Assembly: GCA_022818135.1 (NCBI GenBank)
Contig: JAFMSR010000018.1
Coordinates: 19,706,595-19,770,594, forward strand
Length of the DNA: 64,000 bases
Direction of reading: 5' to 3'
Origin: Saxidomus purpurata
Taxonomy: Eukaryota > Mollusca > Bivalvia > Venerida > Veneridae
Shown here piece after piece: positions 10,121 to 21,900 of this stretch. Under the pieces are notes generated by a model. It saw only the letters and a list, made by a program, of their open reading frames with translations. It searched no databases and was not told where the DNA came from. Made by a program: the position numbers and the translations under genes. The stretch's first letter is position 1. Every line of letters starts with the position of its first letter.

Positions 10121-10276
10121 TTACCTGTAAATAATCTTCACTGAAGCCACCAATTATTATAAAATAATTCACAGTACAATTTTATATGTCATTTATCAGC
10201 CATTACCTTTTGAACCTTTGTGAATAATTTTTGAAGAACTGGTAGCTTCGGTGAAGATTATTTACTTACCGGTAAA
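10121..10276. mobile_element. ~155-bp foldback (MITE-like) element
   Basis: The left arm 'aaataatcttcactgaagcc' (10129 on) is the reverse complement of the right-arm 'ggtagcttcggtgaagattatt' (10241-10262) with one or two mismatches. The outer bases 'ttacctgtaa' and 'ttaccggtaa' extend the pairing. The loop is AT-rich and non-coding. Confidence 0.7.
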
Positions 10277-11466
10277 AACTTTGGTCTACAGTTTAAGATG
10301 GACAAATCCGTTTTTATGTAATATAGGGACTAAAAGTAATTTTAAAGGACATACCATCTGACCTATAGCAGTGCTGCAGCTCCTGTCTCCTGAACGTTGA
10401 GCTGTCCAATATATCAATATAAGCCAGTGACCCATCCAGTCTGCCCACCAGCAACCTATCAGTGTTTAACCATAGACATCCACCAAACACAGGCTTACAA
10501 TGGGACCAGGCTAGCGCTGAGATCCAATGAGGCTGAACATCTAAATGACCACGCCCTCCTGTAAATGTTTATGTGAAATTTATACTGTATGTATTGATAC
10601 TCTGTACCATCAAACAAGACATTTTTTACAATTACAAACAACATATAGCACACATTCAACAAAAAGGTATTTCCCTGAGTATTTCAACGGTTTTGAATTT
10701 AGAGCAACTTTACGGAGAAAATCTTTTTTCTTCATAAATTTCTTTTATTTTCTGGTATCTTAATTTGAGCCTTCATCATGATTATGGGGAAGAAATTCAT
10801 ATACATCAACTGTGAATGAGCAGCTTTAAAAACACTTAATGAATCAATTACCTCCAATTGCCCAAATGTTGACCATATTATCCATGGAACCAGCAAGCAA
10901 CTTCCCGGAGCTATTCCAGCACAAGTTGTCAAGGAGCTGCCCATCCAGATGTTCACCACTTACTCCCTCACCCTGGTTGAAGATACACGTCTGCTAGAGA
11001 ATCTAGTGCATTTTGCTTGGTATATTCCACACACGTACAACACCATCAAATCCACTCGCAAACAAATGTATTAAAGTGAACGTCACAATTTCAACAAAAA
11101 TACTTTTTACAGTTGAAAACGTGAATATTACTAAAGATGCATATATAAATCTTTGTATTTGTTTTTATTTCTATTGAATATTGTGTAAATCTTTTTCGTC
11201 TATCTAAGTTAAAAATTGATACATTCCAACCTCGCCAAACGACATTTTCTTAGAGCAAGAACCTCCCTAAAAACTCACTTTTACTTTTTGATCAAGTCAA
11301 TAATAAAAGGAATCAACCTCTAAAAAACAACACCTCTCCACAAAACACAGGGTTATGTAAAACCTAAAAAAGTTTAGTTTTTTGAAAGATATTCAACACT
11401 CCAATTTCCTTTCTCACAAAACAAACCCACAACCCTCAGTGAGCGCGAGGTTAGTGATTACAAACC

Positions 11467-11590
11467 TGCCTCCGTGGTCAAAAGGTTAATGTTGTTGCCT
11501 TAGAATCCAAATCAAGTCCACTTAGCTACTAAGGAACCATTCAGACTTCTGCACCACTGAGGCCTACATTATTGCAGTCACTTAACTGTT
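11467..11590 (+). mobile_element. tRNA-derived SINE fragment in HERC1-like intron 1
   Basis: The head 'tgcctccgtggtcaaaaggttaa' resembles the A-box region of the other SINE heads in the window (9307 and the reverse complement near 11990). The B-box part is poorly preserved. Confidence 0.4.
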
Positions 11591-11596
11591 ACCATA

Positions 11597-11765
11597 CTTA
11601 GTTTAAGTTTATACTAATTTATTTAGCTTCATTGTGATGAAATCTTGAAGCTTATCATGTCACTCTCATGTCCGTTTCCTGGAATAACCAGTACTTGGGT
11701 GTCATATGAGGCAGCATGGTCATGACTCCAGTAGGACTCGAACCCGCAACCTCCAGCATGTGACT
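11597..11765 (-). mobile_element. tRNA-derived SINE, family X (minus)
   Basis: On the minus strand, a B box 'ggttgcgggttcgagtcct' is followed by 'catatgacacc', 'ccagtactgg', 'ttccaggaaa' and an AT-rich tail. The same order of blocks is present at 18477-18672 (minus) and 44113-44280 (plus), which defines a family. Confidence 0.65.
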
Positions 11766-11799
11766 GTTGTTGTTTTTGTAGGAGTTTTCAACCGTATTT

Positions 11800-11995
11800 T
11801 GGTCATTTATACAGGCTGACAGTTTATCTTGCCATGGTTCCTGGGAAAAACCAGTAGTTGATACCTATCCTCCGTAAAAGTGCTTACTTTCTGACATAAA
11901 TAGACATAGTCAGTAGCAGGGTCAGAACGCATGACCCCAAGATGACAGTGACTTCAAGTCAGCAACTCCAACCAGTCAACCATGGAGGCAGACTT
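11800..11995 (-). mobile_element. tRNA-derived SINE (minus)
   Basis: Reverse complement head 'tgcctccatggttgactggtt' gives an A box, and 'gggtcatgcgttctgaccct' gives a B-box-like segment. It has the 'catggttcctggga' block in its body and lies beside the family X copy in the same intron. Confidence 0.5.
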
Positions 11996-12014
11996 TAGTT
12001 AATGATATCAAATA

Positions 12015-12193
12015 CAGTCAAACCTGTCTTCAGCGACCATACAGGGGAAATTGAAATTGTGGTCTCTTAAGAGAGCTAGTCTCTTAACTCAGGATAGACT
12101 ATTATAGCTTGCAATTGCAAGGGAGGAATTTAAAGTGGTCGCATAGGTCAGGATGTTGTTTAACCCAGGTGGTCGCAAGGATAGATACGACTG
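12015..12193. mobile_element. 179-bp MITE with TA target duplication
   Basis: Ends 'cagtcaaacctgtc' (12015) and 'gatagatacgactg' (to 12193) are inverted repeats over the terminal bases. They are bordered by TA (12013-12014 and 12194-12195). Internal 'gtggtcgca' blocks resemble the 8526-8995 element. It sits 8 bp inside the intron donor of HERC1-like exon 1. Confidence 0.65.
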
Positions 12194-12499
12194 TATTGTC
12201 TACCTTGTTGCTAGAAGAGCTTTGTTTTCATTCCAGCTGCAGGCAGCAAGTCTGTTCTGATGTGCTTCTAGCTTGCGCACATTACAGGATGTTAGGTCAG
12301 GACCCATTCCAACAGGCGGCTTGTCTATAACGCTGACAGGTTTGTGTGATGCGATAAATCGGATAAGCTGGATACCAGCCCACTGACGGTAGGACTGGTC
12401 CACTTTTGCAGACAGTATACACGCAGATAGAGCATCAATTATCTGGATTATACCAAGGGGACGATCTTCAACAGTTTGGTCTGTACCTGATGCTGCAAA

Positions 12500-14780
12500 G
12501 TTTACAAACAGTGAGATTATAAAATAACTTCAATTTGTTTTTCAGTGTCTAGTAGTCATTTCTGTTTTTCCCGAGGGTTGGCCATGAAACTAGCATATCT
12601 GCATAAACACAAAGAAGCAGATACAATCGGTTTATGATCAACCCTTGTTTTTTTACGTCACAAATAAAAGTGAAATAAAACAAGTGAAGAATAGAAGTCA
12701 ATAGTAGCAGTCAAAACTATTTTTAGTAAATAATATCGCAATTATTTGCAATCAGGATGAAAACACTACATAAAGTTCCAGAGATTTTAGCCATTTGAGG
12801 AAATAATTGGATGAAGGACATATTTGAAATTGCAAAGAACTACCATTCCCCCCAAAAATTTTCACAATGCAAATTTTCACATCCTGCAGTATTGTTATGC
12901 CTTCTCTTGTTGTTCCCTATTTGCTTTTTTCTGCAAGTTAAAATTTCTTGTCCGACTAGAATCAGGCTCATTCCCAAACCAGTAAAACAGAAGAACACCA
13001 ATCATCCTAGATTATAGGAGCGACTAAAGCATGCAGTGACTATTCCTTCAATGATACTGCAGTAATAAAATAATTTAAACGAAACTCCCCTTTTATAAGA
13101 GATCTTTTTAAGAGATAAACTGATTCAACGACCTGTTAAAACTACCTTGAACTTTTGATGGTGATACAGGAAAATTCTTCATCCCACCCTGATGTATAAC
13201 TGCCTGGTTTTTAAGTCCGCACTGAGCAAGAAGTTGCAGGAAACCTTCTGAGCAAGTTAGATGAAAGTTGAATGAAAATTGTGACCTGTAGTGCGTTATC
13301 AAGAAAATGCCATTTGAAGTAACTGTGACCTTAACCTTTGACCCACTGACCCCAAATACAAAGTCAAAATAAAATTGTGACTGTAGAATGTAATCAAGGA
13401 CTTCTTTCAGTAAAGCTAAAAATAAGTGAAATAATTATTTTGATATTAGAGATACTGAGTCAATATGGAAACTACAACTTGCTTTTTGGAAGAAATGGGA
13501 ACATTTTATTGGATCACAAAGTAGGGCAAACTGTCATCCATATTTCAGGTTTCTATCACTAAATCTGACGTTTCATCTCAAACAAAAGTGAGAATAGGGG
13601 TATTCATGAATGTCCGCATGTAGGAGGAGGTAGTTACTGCTAATTTCACATTTTCCTAACTCTGACGCTGAGTTTTTATATTTTTTTATTAACTCCAAGT
13701 CACAAGTAATTTTAGCTTGACGAAAATGTAACTATTTGATAGCGAACTTTAAAATTCACAAAAGGTCAATTCTCTAATTACAAATCTTGTAAAATGAACT
13801 TCTAACAAATTTTCTAATTAGCTTTATTTTAGTTTAGAATTCACAAAAAAAAAGCACGAAGATAGTGAAAACTGAATCATCACCTTCACTACCTAATTAA
13901 GTTTACATTACATGTCTGCATCTGTGTCACTGGTGTCCCTTTACTTGACACATCAGGCGTATAGATTTCTATCACTGTTAGCACCTTAACGCATTATCGT
14001 GTTAACTTCTCTCATGTTATCTTATAAGCATCACATATGTGTGACTTACCAAAGGTGAGTGATAAACATAGCAAGCCAGCGTGCTGTATCACCCATTCAT
14101 GATACTAGTAATTAGTCTAATATGATACCAGTAAAGAATGACACAAGTAAATTAATTCCACCGTTCACACACGTATATATTTTCAAAAGGTATCTGTGAA
14201 ATTTTCTCAGTTCACCCTCATGTATTTTACATAGTTAACAAGTTCTTCAATTAAAAATCAAGTTATCTTTTGACTTGCCTTAAAGTATGAATATTACCAT
14301 ATATAGTTACAACCAAAATATAAGTTTAATGCATTTAAGAGCTTTTTTCCTATCTAGTGTAGAGTAAAGCAAAGAAAATCTTTTTAAACTATCTCAGTCA
14401 AAAATTTAAAATCCAACAGATCTGCTTCATAAATCCGTCATGCAAGAGACATCCCTGCCAAGTTTCATTAACATTTGCCTAGTGGTTTCAGAGGAGAATG
14501 ATGTTGTTTGAAGGAAAATGTTAATGGATGTACGCAGGACAGCGAGTGATCTTAATAGCTCACTCTGGCACTTAAAAATCAGTATATCTTATCTCTTTAC
14601 ATATTTCAATATCTTAACTTATAATATGGCCATTTTAGACAGTAATATGCCTTTTAATAAAAATAATGGGCTGTTCTTATATCATTTACAGAGTATTTAA
14701 CTACTTTATATAATTCCATGTACGCCAGTTTGTTTTTTTTGTACAACTGATCAACAAGTAAATAAGCGTTATTTTCTTCT
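12500..14780. other. Non-coding AT-rich region with dispersed repeats
   Basis: No convincing gene is seen. Positions 13170-13345 carry a dispersed repeat ('ggaaaccttctgagcaagtt', 'gtgacctgtagtgcgttatc', 'gtgaccttaacctttgaccc') related to 26230-26450. The rest is AT-rich with short fortuitous frames. Confidence 0.5.
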
Positions 14781-14786
14781 GAGTAG

Positions 14787-15006
14787 GTGTCTCCTTACAC
14801 GAAAAGGTCATGAAGCCTACAATATTACGATGTATCCAAGATAATATGACAGTCACCTTCAAAGCTACAATATCATCACATGATCGTACACTTGAGATGT
14901 TACAGGGAACGGCAGGTGTGGTTGGCAGATGGAAAAGCCAATGTTTCAGAGATTGGATACCAGGTTCACAGTATCATGTAAAGGCTACTACAGAGGGCAT
15001 ATTCAG
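14787..15006 (+). CDS. Candidate internal exon of an unrecognised gene
   Basis: A 220-bp open segment is bounded by an acceptor-like 'ttcttctgagtag' and a donor 'CAG|gtttgt'. The peptide contains 'VMKPTILRCIQDNMTVTFKA' and ends 'GSQYHVKATTEGIFR'. It has balanced composition and two cysteines, unlike the low-complexity frames nearby. It could be part of a secreted or beta-rich domain, but I do not recognise it. No neighbouring exon of compatible phase was found, so it may be an isolated relic. Confidence is low to moderate. Confidence 0.35.
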
Positions 15007-15046
15007 GTTTGTTGATCAAATAATTTCTTTTCAAAAAAGATTTTAA

Positions 15047-15990
15047 AAACTTTGTGTTGATTTGAAAAAAAATAAATTAGCATTTGGTATCAAAAGTAAA
15101 TGGAAGAAAATAATTATAAAAACAAGAAAATTTCATTTATTGAGCATTAACAATCTTAAAATCCAATTAGAACTTCAGATATTCATATTGAAGTTGAACC
15201 AGACAATACATTTATAGATAGAATTGTAGAATTGTGTTTTACTTGGAGTAGAACAATGTTGATGTAAAACTATATAATTATTTCTTTCACATTTTTTATG
15301 CTTTTTTGCAAATAAGCTTTGTCAGACAGCATTTCTCATCTTTTGCAATATTTCATTGAAAATATACTGTGCTATATTTATAATATAATATTGACCTTCG
15401 ACGCGCGAAAATGTACCTTCAGACATTTGTTACATTATTCGACAATAATTAATAAAAAACCCATACAATTTACATTTTTGTCACCCTTCTTTAAATGTAA
15501 AACCAATGATAATCAAAGCGCTGAAGACGCTGGATTTGTTTGTGTATTCAAAATATATGTCCTTTGTTTTGTTATGACGGCTATTTCAGTCTGTAATCTT
15601 CATTAGTGAAGGCTATACCAGTTGGTAATAAGATATGAACAGAATGCAACAGTTATAAATCGTATTTTGGATCGAATTGTCTCTGTTTCTATTCCTGGTA
15701 TACATAGACAGCAGGGGTTTTCAATGTACTCAACAAAATGTTTTCGAAGTAACGATGTTCAAATGTTTTACTGCAGTCATTGATATGTATTTTAACAAAA
15801 TAGCTCATTTGATGTGTTTCAAGATAACGAGGTCTACAGTCGAATATAGGGTAAATTGTCTTCTACTTAAAACAATCACCACTTATGAAATATAACAAAT
15901 CGTTTAAACATCGACATTAACATTTCTGCTTAAAGCGACTGCACTCCAAATTCTTAGTAAATTTTAATTTTTTGGTAAAATCAATATATA
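15047..15990. other. AT-rich non-coding region
   Basis: Two short plus-strand frames (15319-15606, 15677-15895) have low-complexity AT-driven composition and no splice or domain support. Nothing else is seen. Confidence 0.5.
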
Positions 15991-16861
15991 CAGTGGAACT
16001 TCCGAAAACCGAACACTGACGGGACCTGCAGAAAAGTTCGGTTTTTGGAAGTTTCCGGTATTTGGAAGTGTAGGGTCATTAGGACGATAAAGGGGGAGAT
16101 AATCAAAGATTCTTCATTGTTTGAAAAGTCCTAAGGTTTTAATGCATAGAAGTGATTGTAACCCTTTGTGTAACAATTGCAGCACAAATGGAATTACACA
16201 CTGTTCTCACAACAAAGTTGGAATTGCGACTTGTTTGGGGAAAATAAGATACATTTATACTTCAAGAATTTTTTTGCTCAATATCATGTTAAATAAATTT
16301 CAAAATAAAACGCCCCCCCCCGAGTTGGTTTTGGAACCACTTCAACTCACAAATTTTTTAATTATGTCCTGAAGGGACAGTTCAATTCTACGACGTTCTC
16401 GGACTTGTCTCGGGCATTTTCCAAAATGATACATATTTTCGTCAAAATTAATGTTCTCAATTTTCACTCACCTAACGCTAATCCGCCGATCCTTTCTTTA
16501 TTGGATATCATTATCTTACAATTACAGTCTTCTTTTACATTCTTAATCCTTTGATTGACAGGTTGTGATTCTAACACGTGTCAAAATAAACGATACCTGT
16601 TAATTGGCCGAACAATGGCAATCATTTTGCCGGAGACAATTAATTTATGATCCGAGTGTTTCTAGTGTCCGGATTTTAGAAGACATTTGTACTGAGACAA
16701 GTTAAAATTTACGAAAAATCGTCCGATATTCGGATTTGAAGTTCCGGTATTCGGAAGTACGTTTAACATAGAAGATAGAGGAGTAAATTTCGGGACTTAA
16801 CAATCGTCCGTTTTTCAGAAGTTTCCGGTTTCGGAAGGTCCGGTTTTCGGAAGTTCCACTG
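15991..16861. mobile_element. 871-bp pogo/Tigger-like TIR element
   Basis: The ends are 'cagtggaacttccgaaaacc' (15991) and 'ggttttcggaagttccactg' (to 16861), near-perfect inverted repeats. TA duplications lie at 15989-15990 and 16862-16863. Subterminal 'ttcggtttttggaagtttcc' and 'cagaagtttccggtttcgg' extend the pairing. A second TIR-like block lies at 16720-16765. No transposase frame is present. The CAGTGGAAC start with TA duplication is characteristic of the pogo/Tigger branch. Confidence 0.85.
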
Positions 16862-16934
16862 TATTCAATTTGTCAGCATCAATATTATTTTGTTTGTGTA
16901 AGAGCTAAAAATAAAAGTAGAAAAAAAATATTTA

Positions 16935-17020
16935 CCCAGGCCAGGTTTTGAACTGGGATCTTTGCGCTTACAAAAAATTTACAGCGGCTTAACCTACTAC
17001 ACTACGGAGTCAGCTGATTT
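16935..17020 (-). mobile_element. tRNA-derived SINE head or tRNA relic (minus)
   Basis: The reverse complement reads 'gactccgtagtgtagtaggt' then 'taagc' (A box) and 'gatcccagttcaaaacc' (B box), about 80 bp overall. The acceptor stem does not pair, so a functional tRNA is unlikely. Confidence 0.55.
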
Positions 17021-18470
17021 GATGCGAGTTAAAAATATTGATATACCAAAGAGCCCACCCCGTTAGTCAGGGGGTGATATATTCTACAATAAAAGTAAGC
17101 ATTTTAATTGTTTCTTTTGTTAGAAAACTTGTCACGTTATCATAATACAATGCCCCTGATACAGTAATGACAATTGTTTTCTTGAAATTGAAAATTTTCT
17201 TTTTTCAGTGTAACTTGTCCATCTGGAGTGCAGTCGCGTAGGAACAATACATGTAGGAACACAGACTAGCTCGCGCCAGGTCTGCAGAATAAACATATCA
17301 GTAATAAGGAAAGTTATAATTACGTCCCTTGCCACGCATTGAATAAAATTTATGAATGGATGGATATAATCGTAAAAAGAGAATGTGTAAACATGCGCGT
17401 AAATATTCCTGGCTGTTCAAAATATTTCATTCTTTAAAATGACGATCAGGGTTAGACATTTTGATGTCATAGACACTCCGAAACATATGTTTCTTTCCGC
17501 ACAAGATTTAAGAAATGACAGGCGGGTTAAGAAATCGGAACTATTTCTATAGGGTGTATATTTATAGTTAATCGTCCCTTATTTTTATGCATCATTGTAA
17601 AATGAAATACATCCGCGGTTCTTTTTCGAAAACAGTTTACTTTCGTTATATTTACAAAATTTAGCTGATGCTGCATGACTTTATAACATTATATATTTAA
17701 ACAATACAACTTTCATGTCTGCAATGGCCATATCGTTTCAAATGAAGAATCATAATTTGAGATTATATGCTGACTTACGTGCCGGAGCTACTTCCAGATT
17801 TGGTACTTAAGGAATAGGCTTCGGAAAACGGTATGTAAATTTGTTTGCTTCACAAACAAATAAAAACTGATAGCTACTATATTTTACTCAACAGAAACAT
17901 ACTATTTGCTTCAAAATCCTCTCCAAGACCATTACTATGGCAACAGCGATTTGAAATAATTCTTTTTTTAATCTTGGCTATACCGTATGAAAAAGCCAGA
18001 TCGTGAAAAGAAGACATGATATAGTTCACCAGATATGATATATATTGAAAGAGTATAATTATAATGTTGCAACCAAAAATAAATGATGCTGTTAGAAATT
18101 GATTAATGGGATAGTTTACTGCCCATGTAAATTGAAGTGAGTTTTGATGTCAAATTGTGGTATGTGATGTCATTTTTAGAGTGAACAATGACGCCTTAGG
18201 TATACTTTTTCAAAATGTTGTAGTTTTGTATGTACTGAACGTAGGTAACTGAAATTTTCCAATATTGATATTGAAATACTGTTTGTTCAAACATGCAAGA
18301 AAGCTAGATTCCAAGTATTTTGTCCGAAGGCCCATTTTCCCGTATTGCTGGTCATATAATGTTCTTTCTATTTCAAAGATATAAGGACTGTTATTTGAAC
18401 AAATAACGGTCAATTTCGCCGTTAAGATATCTTTCTTGATAATATAAGAGTTACAAGTATCATTTTACAC
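17021..18470. other. Non-coding region
   Basis: AT-rich sequence with no exon-like frame. 'taatcgtccctta' at 17569 recalls the small palindrome at 25262-25300, so a shared short repeat is possible. Confidence 0.45.
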
Positions 18471-18476
18471 CTAAAG

Positions 18477-18672
18477 TTTAGTTTATATTAATTTATTTTA
18501 GCTTGATTGTGAAGAAAGCTGGTAGCTAATCAAGTCACTCTTGAGTCTGCTTCCTGGAAGAACTAGTACTGGTGTCATATGAGGAGGTACGGTCGTTACC
18601 CCAGTGGGGCTCGAACACACAACCTCAGGGATGAGCGGCAGACACCTTAACCTCTACACCACTGCGCCCAAG
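18477..18672 (-). mobile_element. tRNA-derived SINE, family X (minus), best-preserved copy
   Basis: On the minus strand: 'cgcagtggtgtagaggttaa' (A box), 'gaggttgtgtgttcgagccc' (B box), 'catatgacaccagtac', 'ttccaggaagcagac', then a tail 'aagctaaaataaattaat'. Blocks are collinear with 44113-44280 (plus) and 11597-11765 (minus). Confidence 0.75.
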
Positions 18673-18903
18673 TGTACTTGGACTTTATTTCTTTGTGAAA
18701 CAGAAAATCAATAGTTTGCATTGATCCAAAACATATTTTTCTCAGCATTAAGTAAGTAAAATCATAACTACAATGTCCTTAGTTTGTAGTTTAACATCTT
18801 AACTATCACATTTCTTCATTACAGCATTAAAATTGTCCTCATCCAGTACAAATCAAGTGGTCATCTATTAATCCTTGAGTTGAAAAGAAGAGTATCTGAT
18901 GCC

Positions 18904-21900
18904 ATGTATAGATTATTGATCATTTCCTGTGTGGTCCTTGTGGTGCTTCAACAGAGCACATCTTACACAAAATCAACACTAAATCATGATGGTGAACAAA
19001 AAGTGGTCCATAACACACAAGAAAAAGGACATTTCATAAATGGTAAAGATTGGGAAACTATCGACAAGAGTAGCATAGAAGAAGGGCATGTTATCCCTGA
19101 TCAAGAATGGGAAACCACTGATCAAACTTACAATGAGGAAAGAGAACAAGTCATCACTGATAAAGGACCAGAAACCAGTGATCAAAATGCTAAACCCCAA
19201 AATACTGAAAAGATGTCTACAATCCATTCAAGTTACAATTTCACAAACCAACTTAAAGTTCAGAGAATAGATTTCCAAGAAGCAGTATATAGTCATAAGA
19301 AAACAGCTGAAGGTATTGGTGGATATACGTCGGAAAGTGTAGAGACAGTAGATAACATAAAGAAATCAAGTGAAGTTAATGAAAACCATTTAAGCATGAA
19401 AACAGACTCTGGTTACAAAAAGAAATGCCCATCTGAAAGCATCAAGAGGAAAGAAGTTATTGACATCTTTACTGCTATTTGTGGGGAACTATACAAGCCA
19501 TGCAAACTGGAAACTTCTGGCTCTAAAACCTTCAAAAAAACATCAGTGTGCAAACCGTGTTCCTGTAGTGCTAAAGACTGTCAAATTTCTAAGAACTGCT
19601 GTCCTGATGTAGAAATAGACAATAATGATGCTGCTGAAAAAGATGATTCTTTGTCAACTTCAGTCTGCACTTCCCTCTCTGATAAATTAAGTGTTCAAAA
19701 GTTAGAATTTACAGTAACAGGGAATCACGAAATAAGTATCTCTGCAAAGCCAGCTGCCTCTGGTAATGCTGTGAAAGATCAAGAAAAGGTTAACCCAAAT
19801 GAGGTTGAAGAGCTACAGACCTTTTCAGAGTTGTATCCTGGGGAAACTTCTAAAGAAATCACAGAAGCTGCAAAACCTGAACTCACTACATATTCATTCA
19901 TAAAGAACTATTTAGAATTGGATAATATGGGGGAAAAGGCGAATGACACTCTAGAGAACTTAAATCAAACTGACCAAAGGAACATATACTCTGACAAGAA
20001 TACATTGGATGGAAAAACTTTAACTACAACTTCAAACGACTTAAAAAGTTCACAAAAAAGAGAAAGGGATTCAGAAAATAGAGAAGCTGCGGCTAAACCT
20101 ATAGTGACAAATGGAAACACAAAGCAAATAGAAAACAAACCAAAGCAAACATCAGAAAGTTATAAACAAAGTAGAGAAAATCCTGACATACAGCCTGCAG
20201 AAGCTGACTCTTCCTCTATCCTGGCTAAAAGTGTCTCCCCTACATATCTAGTGACAGACTCTTGCCCTTCTGAGTATCATGACATGGAAGTCATTGCTAA
20301 ATGCAAGAATAAAGCTCTGCCTCTTCTCCTGGACAATATTCCTGTCTCATATTGGTTAAGCACAAAAATATACAAAAACAAATGGTGTGCACAGTGTCAC
20401 AATATTTCTTTTCCAGATTTCTGGAGACTGGCAACAGACTGCCTTCAACTTTATCCGACTGATTACCTCCCTTCAATGATGACAGATTTTCATGAACTTA
20501 CTAAAAACTGTGCAGTCAGACTTTTTCCACCACCATACCTATATAAGAGAACTGAGGCTCAAATCTGTGGTACTCTGCCAAACTCTTTAACCTCTAACAT
20601 TGTTGGAAAATGTAATGTAACAGGTCTTTGGAAAGAGAACAGCACAGCCATTACTAAGCTCTGTAATCAAAGAAACTACATGCCACATTATGAAAACAGA
20701 CTGACATTGCCTACAACCACATACAAGAACATATTCTGCTATATCTGCAACACTTTCGGAGACTTGAACATTTCTGAATACATCACACATGAATGGGAGA
20801 TAACTGTAGGTAAGATTCAGTTGCTAAATTTAGTATTTTCTTATGAAATATGCCATATACTTGAATGACATCATATTGCTTAGATTTTCCCCTGTTAATA
20901 TTGCTACAATCAACCGATAAGTGCATTGCACAAATAAAGTTCTAACAGATAAGCTAGAAACTGTTGTTGTCCATTGGGCAAGAATATATGGCTCAACAAA
21001 ATAAATATCACAGACTACCTTGTATTCATCTACAGTATAAAATTAATTTGATGGGGTAAATTTTGGCAACTTTTGGATGTTTTCATATTAGACTAAGACT
21101 AAAGTATAAATGGGCCCAAATACTTTTATATTTTCTTAGGGACATCACTGTTATAAACTCGCAATAATCAATATAAGCTGTTTCCATATACTGATTTACC
21201 CCGTAATGTGTAAGCATTATGGTGTAGTTTGTGATAATTCGACTTTCAAAAAATGCTGATGCAGTTTTTAGAAAATAAATAGATGCTATACAGTCATCAT
21301 CTGCTGCGAATAAGACATCATTCTCTGCCTTGTAATAGTAAGTGGTGGGGATATAACTGCATATTGATTTAATGGCTCGGTTTTCAATTGACAGTAATGT
21401 CAAACAAGTATATAATCACAGACTTGTGGGCTGATATTGTGGGTCTGGTTCTCGGCTACTGCTAGGCTTGACAAAGTCTGGGGATTCAGTATTTTCCTCA
21501 CACTTAGTGACCCTAGTATCCTAAAATACCTTAAGGAAGCTACATGCTTCTGTCATTTAAATACATAAATAAATATTAGTTTAAGAGTGACTACAATCAT
21601 TTTAAGACATTTAACACTCATTTATACACCTAGAAAAATAGCAGTTACTAAAGTTACAACCATAAAGATACTGGAGCTTTATTTGTGTTGAATTTACTCA
21701 AAATCTTCATTTTTACTATTGAAATAAAGAATCCATGTATTTTGATTTCTACTTGTAAAAAAAAAAGAGAAATGGTTCTGTATATTAAATAATTTCTTTC
21801 AAATTTTCAAAGCATTCTATTGTGCTTTAAGTATCTCACTGGACCATTAAAGCAGTTTGGCAATTTTGATGTTTTGTAGCTAATAATGTAACTATATTTA

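Larger units (their letters stand above)
10355..12492 (-). pseudogene. HERC1: HERC1-like WD40-propeller fragment, three exons, two in-frame stops
   Basis: Three exons on the minus strand join in phase: 12492-12204, 11054-10852 and 10558-10355, each with AG acceptor and GT donor. The peptide has WD40 blades such as 'LLATSGFDGVVRVWNIPSK', 'LLAGSMDNMVNIWAIG' and 'LLVGRLDGSLAYIDILDSST'. They follow 'QWAGIQLIRFIASHKPVSVI', and order and wording match my knowledge of the WD40 region of the giant ubiquitin ligase HERC1. Exon 2 has TAG at 11005-11003 and 10996-10994, in frame, where Gln codons are expected ('QTCIFN' follows). No GT between them could remove them as an intron. No flanking HERC1 exon (RCC1 or HECT parts) was found downstream to position 1 or upstream to 18 kb. 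I read it as a duplicated, inactivated fragment. Assembly error in exon 2 is the alternative. Confidence 0.7.

Noticed and set aside
13108..13302. Possible further HERC1-like exon on the minus strand
   Set aside because: The peptide comes from a dispersed repeat also present at 26230-26450 and does not fit HERC1.
16935..17020. Possible tRNA genes here and at 27040, 44113 and 53955
   Set aside because: A and B boxes are present, but acceptor stems do not pair and SINE body and tail sequences follow, so they are SINE heads.
18880..18903. Upstream in-frame extension of the GPCR
   Set aside because: The codon at 18880 is TTG. The ATG at 18904 directly starts a signal peptide and is preferred.
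21083..21403. 106-codon minus-strand frame in GPCR intron 1
   Set aside because: AT-driven composition, no domain, and no splice signals in the right places.
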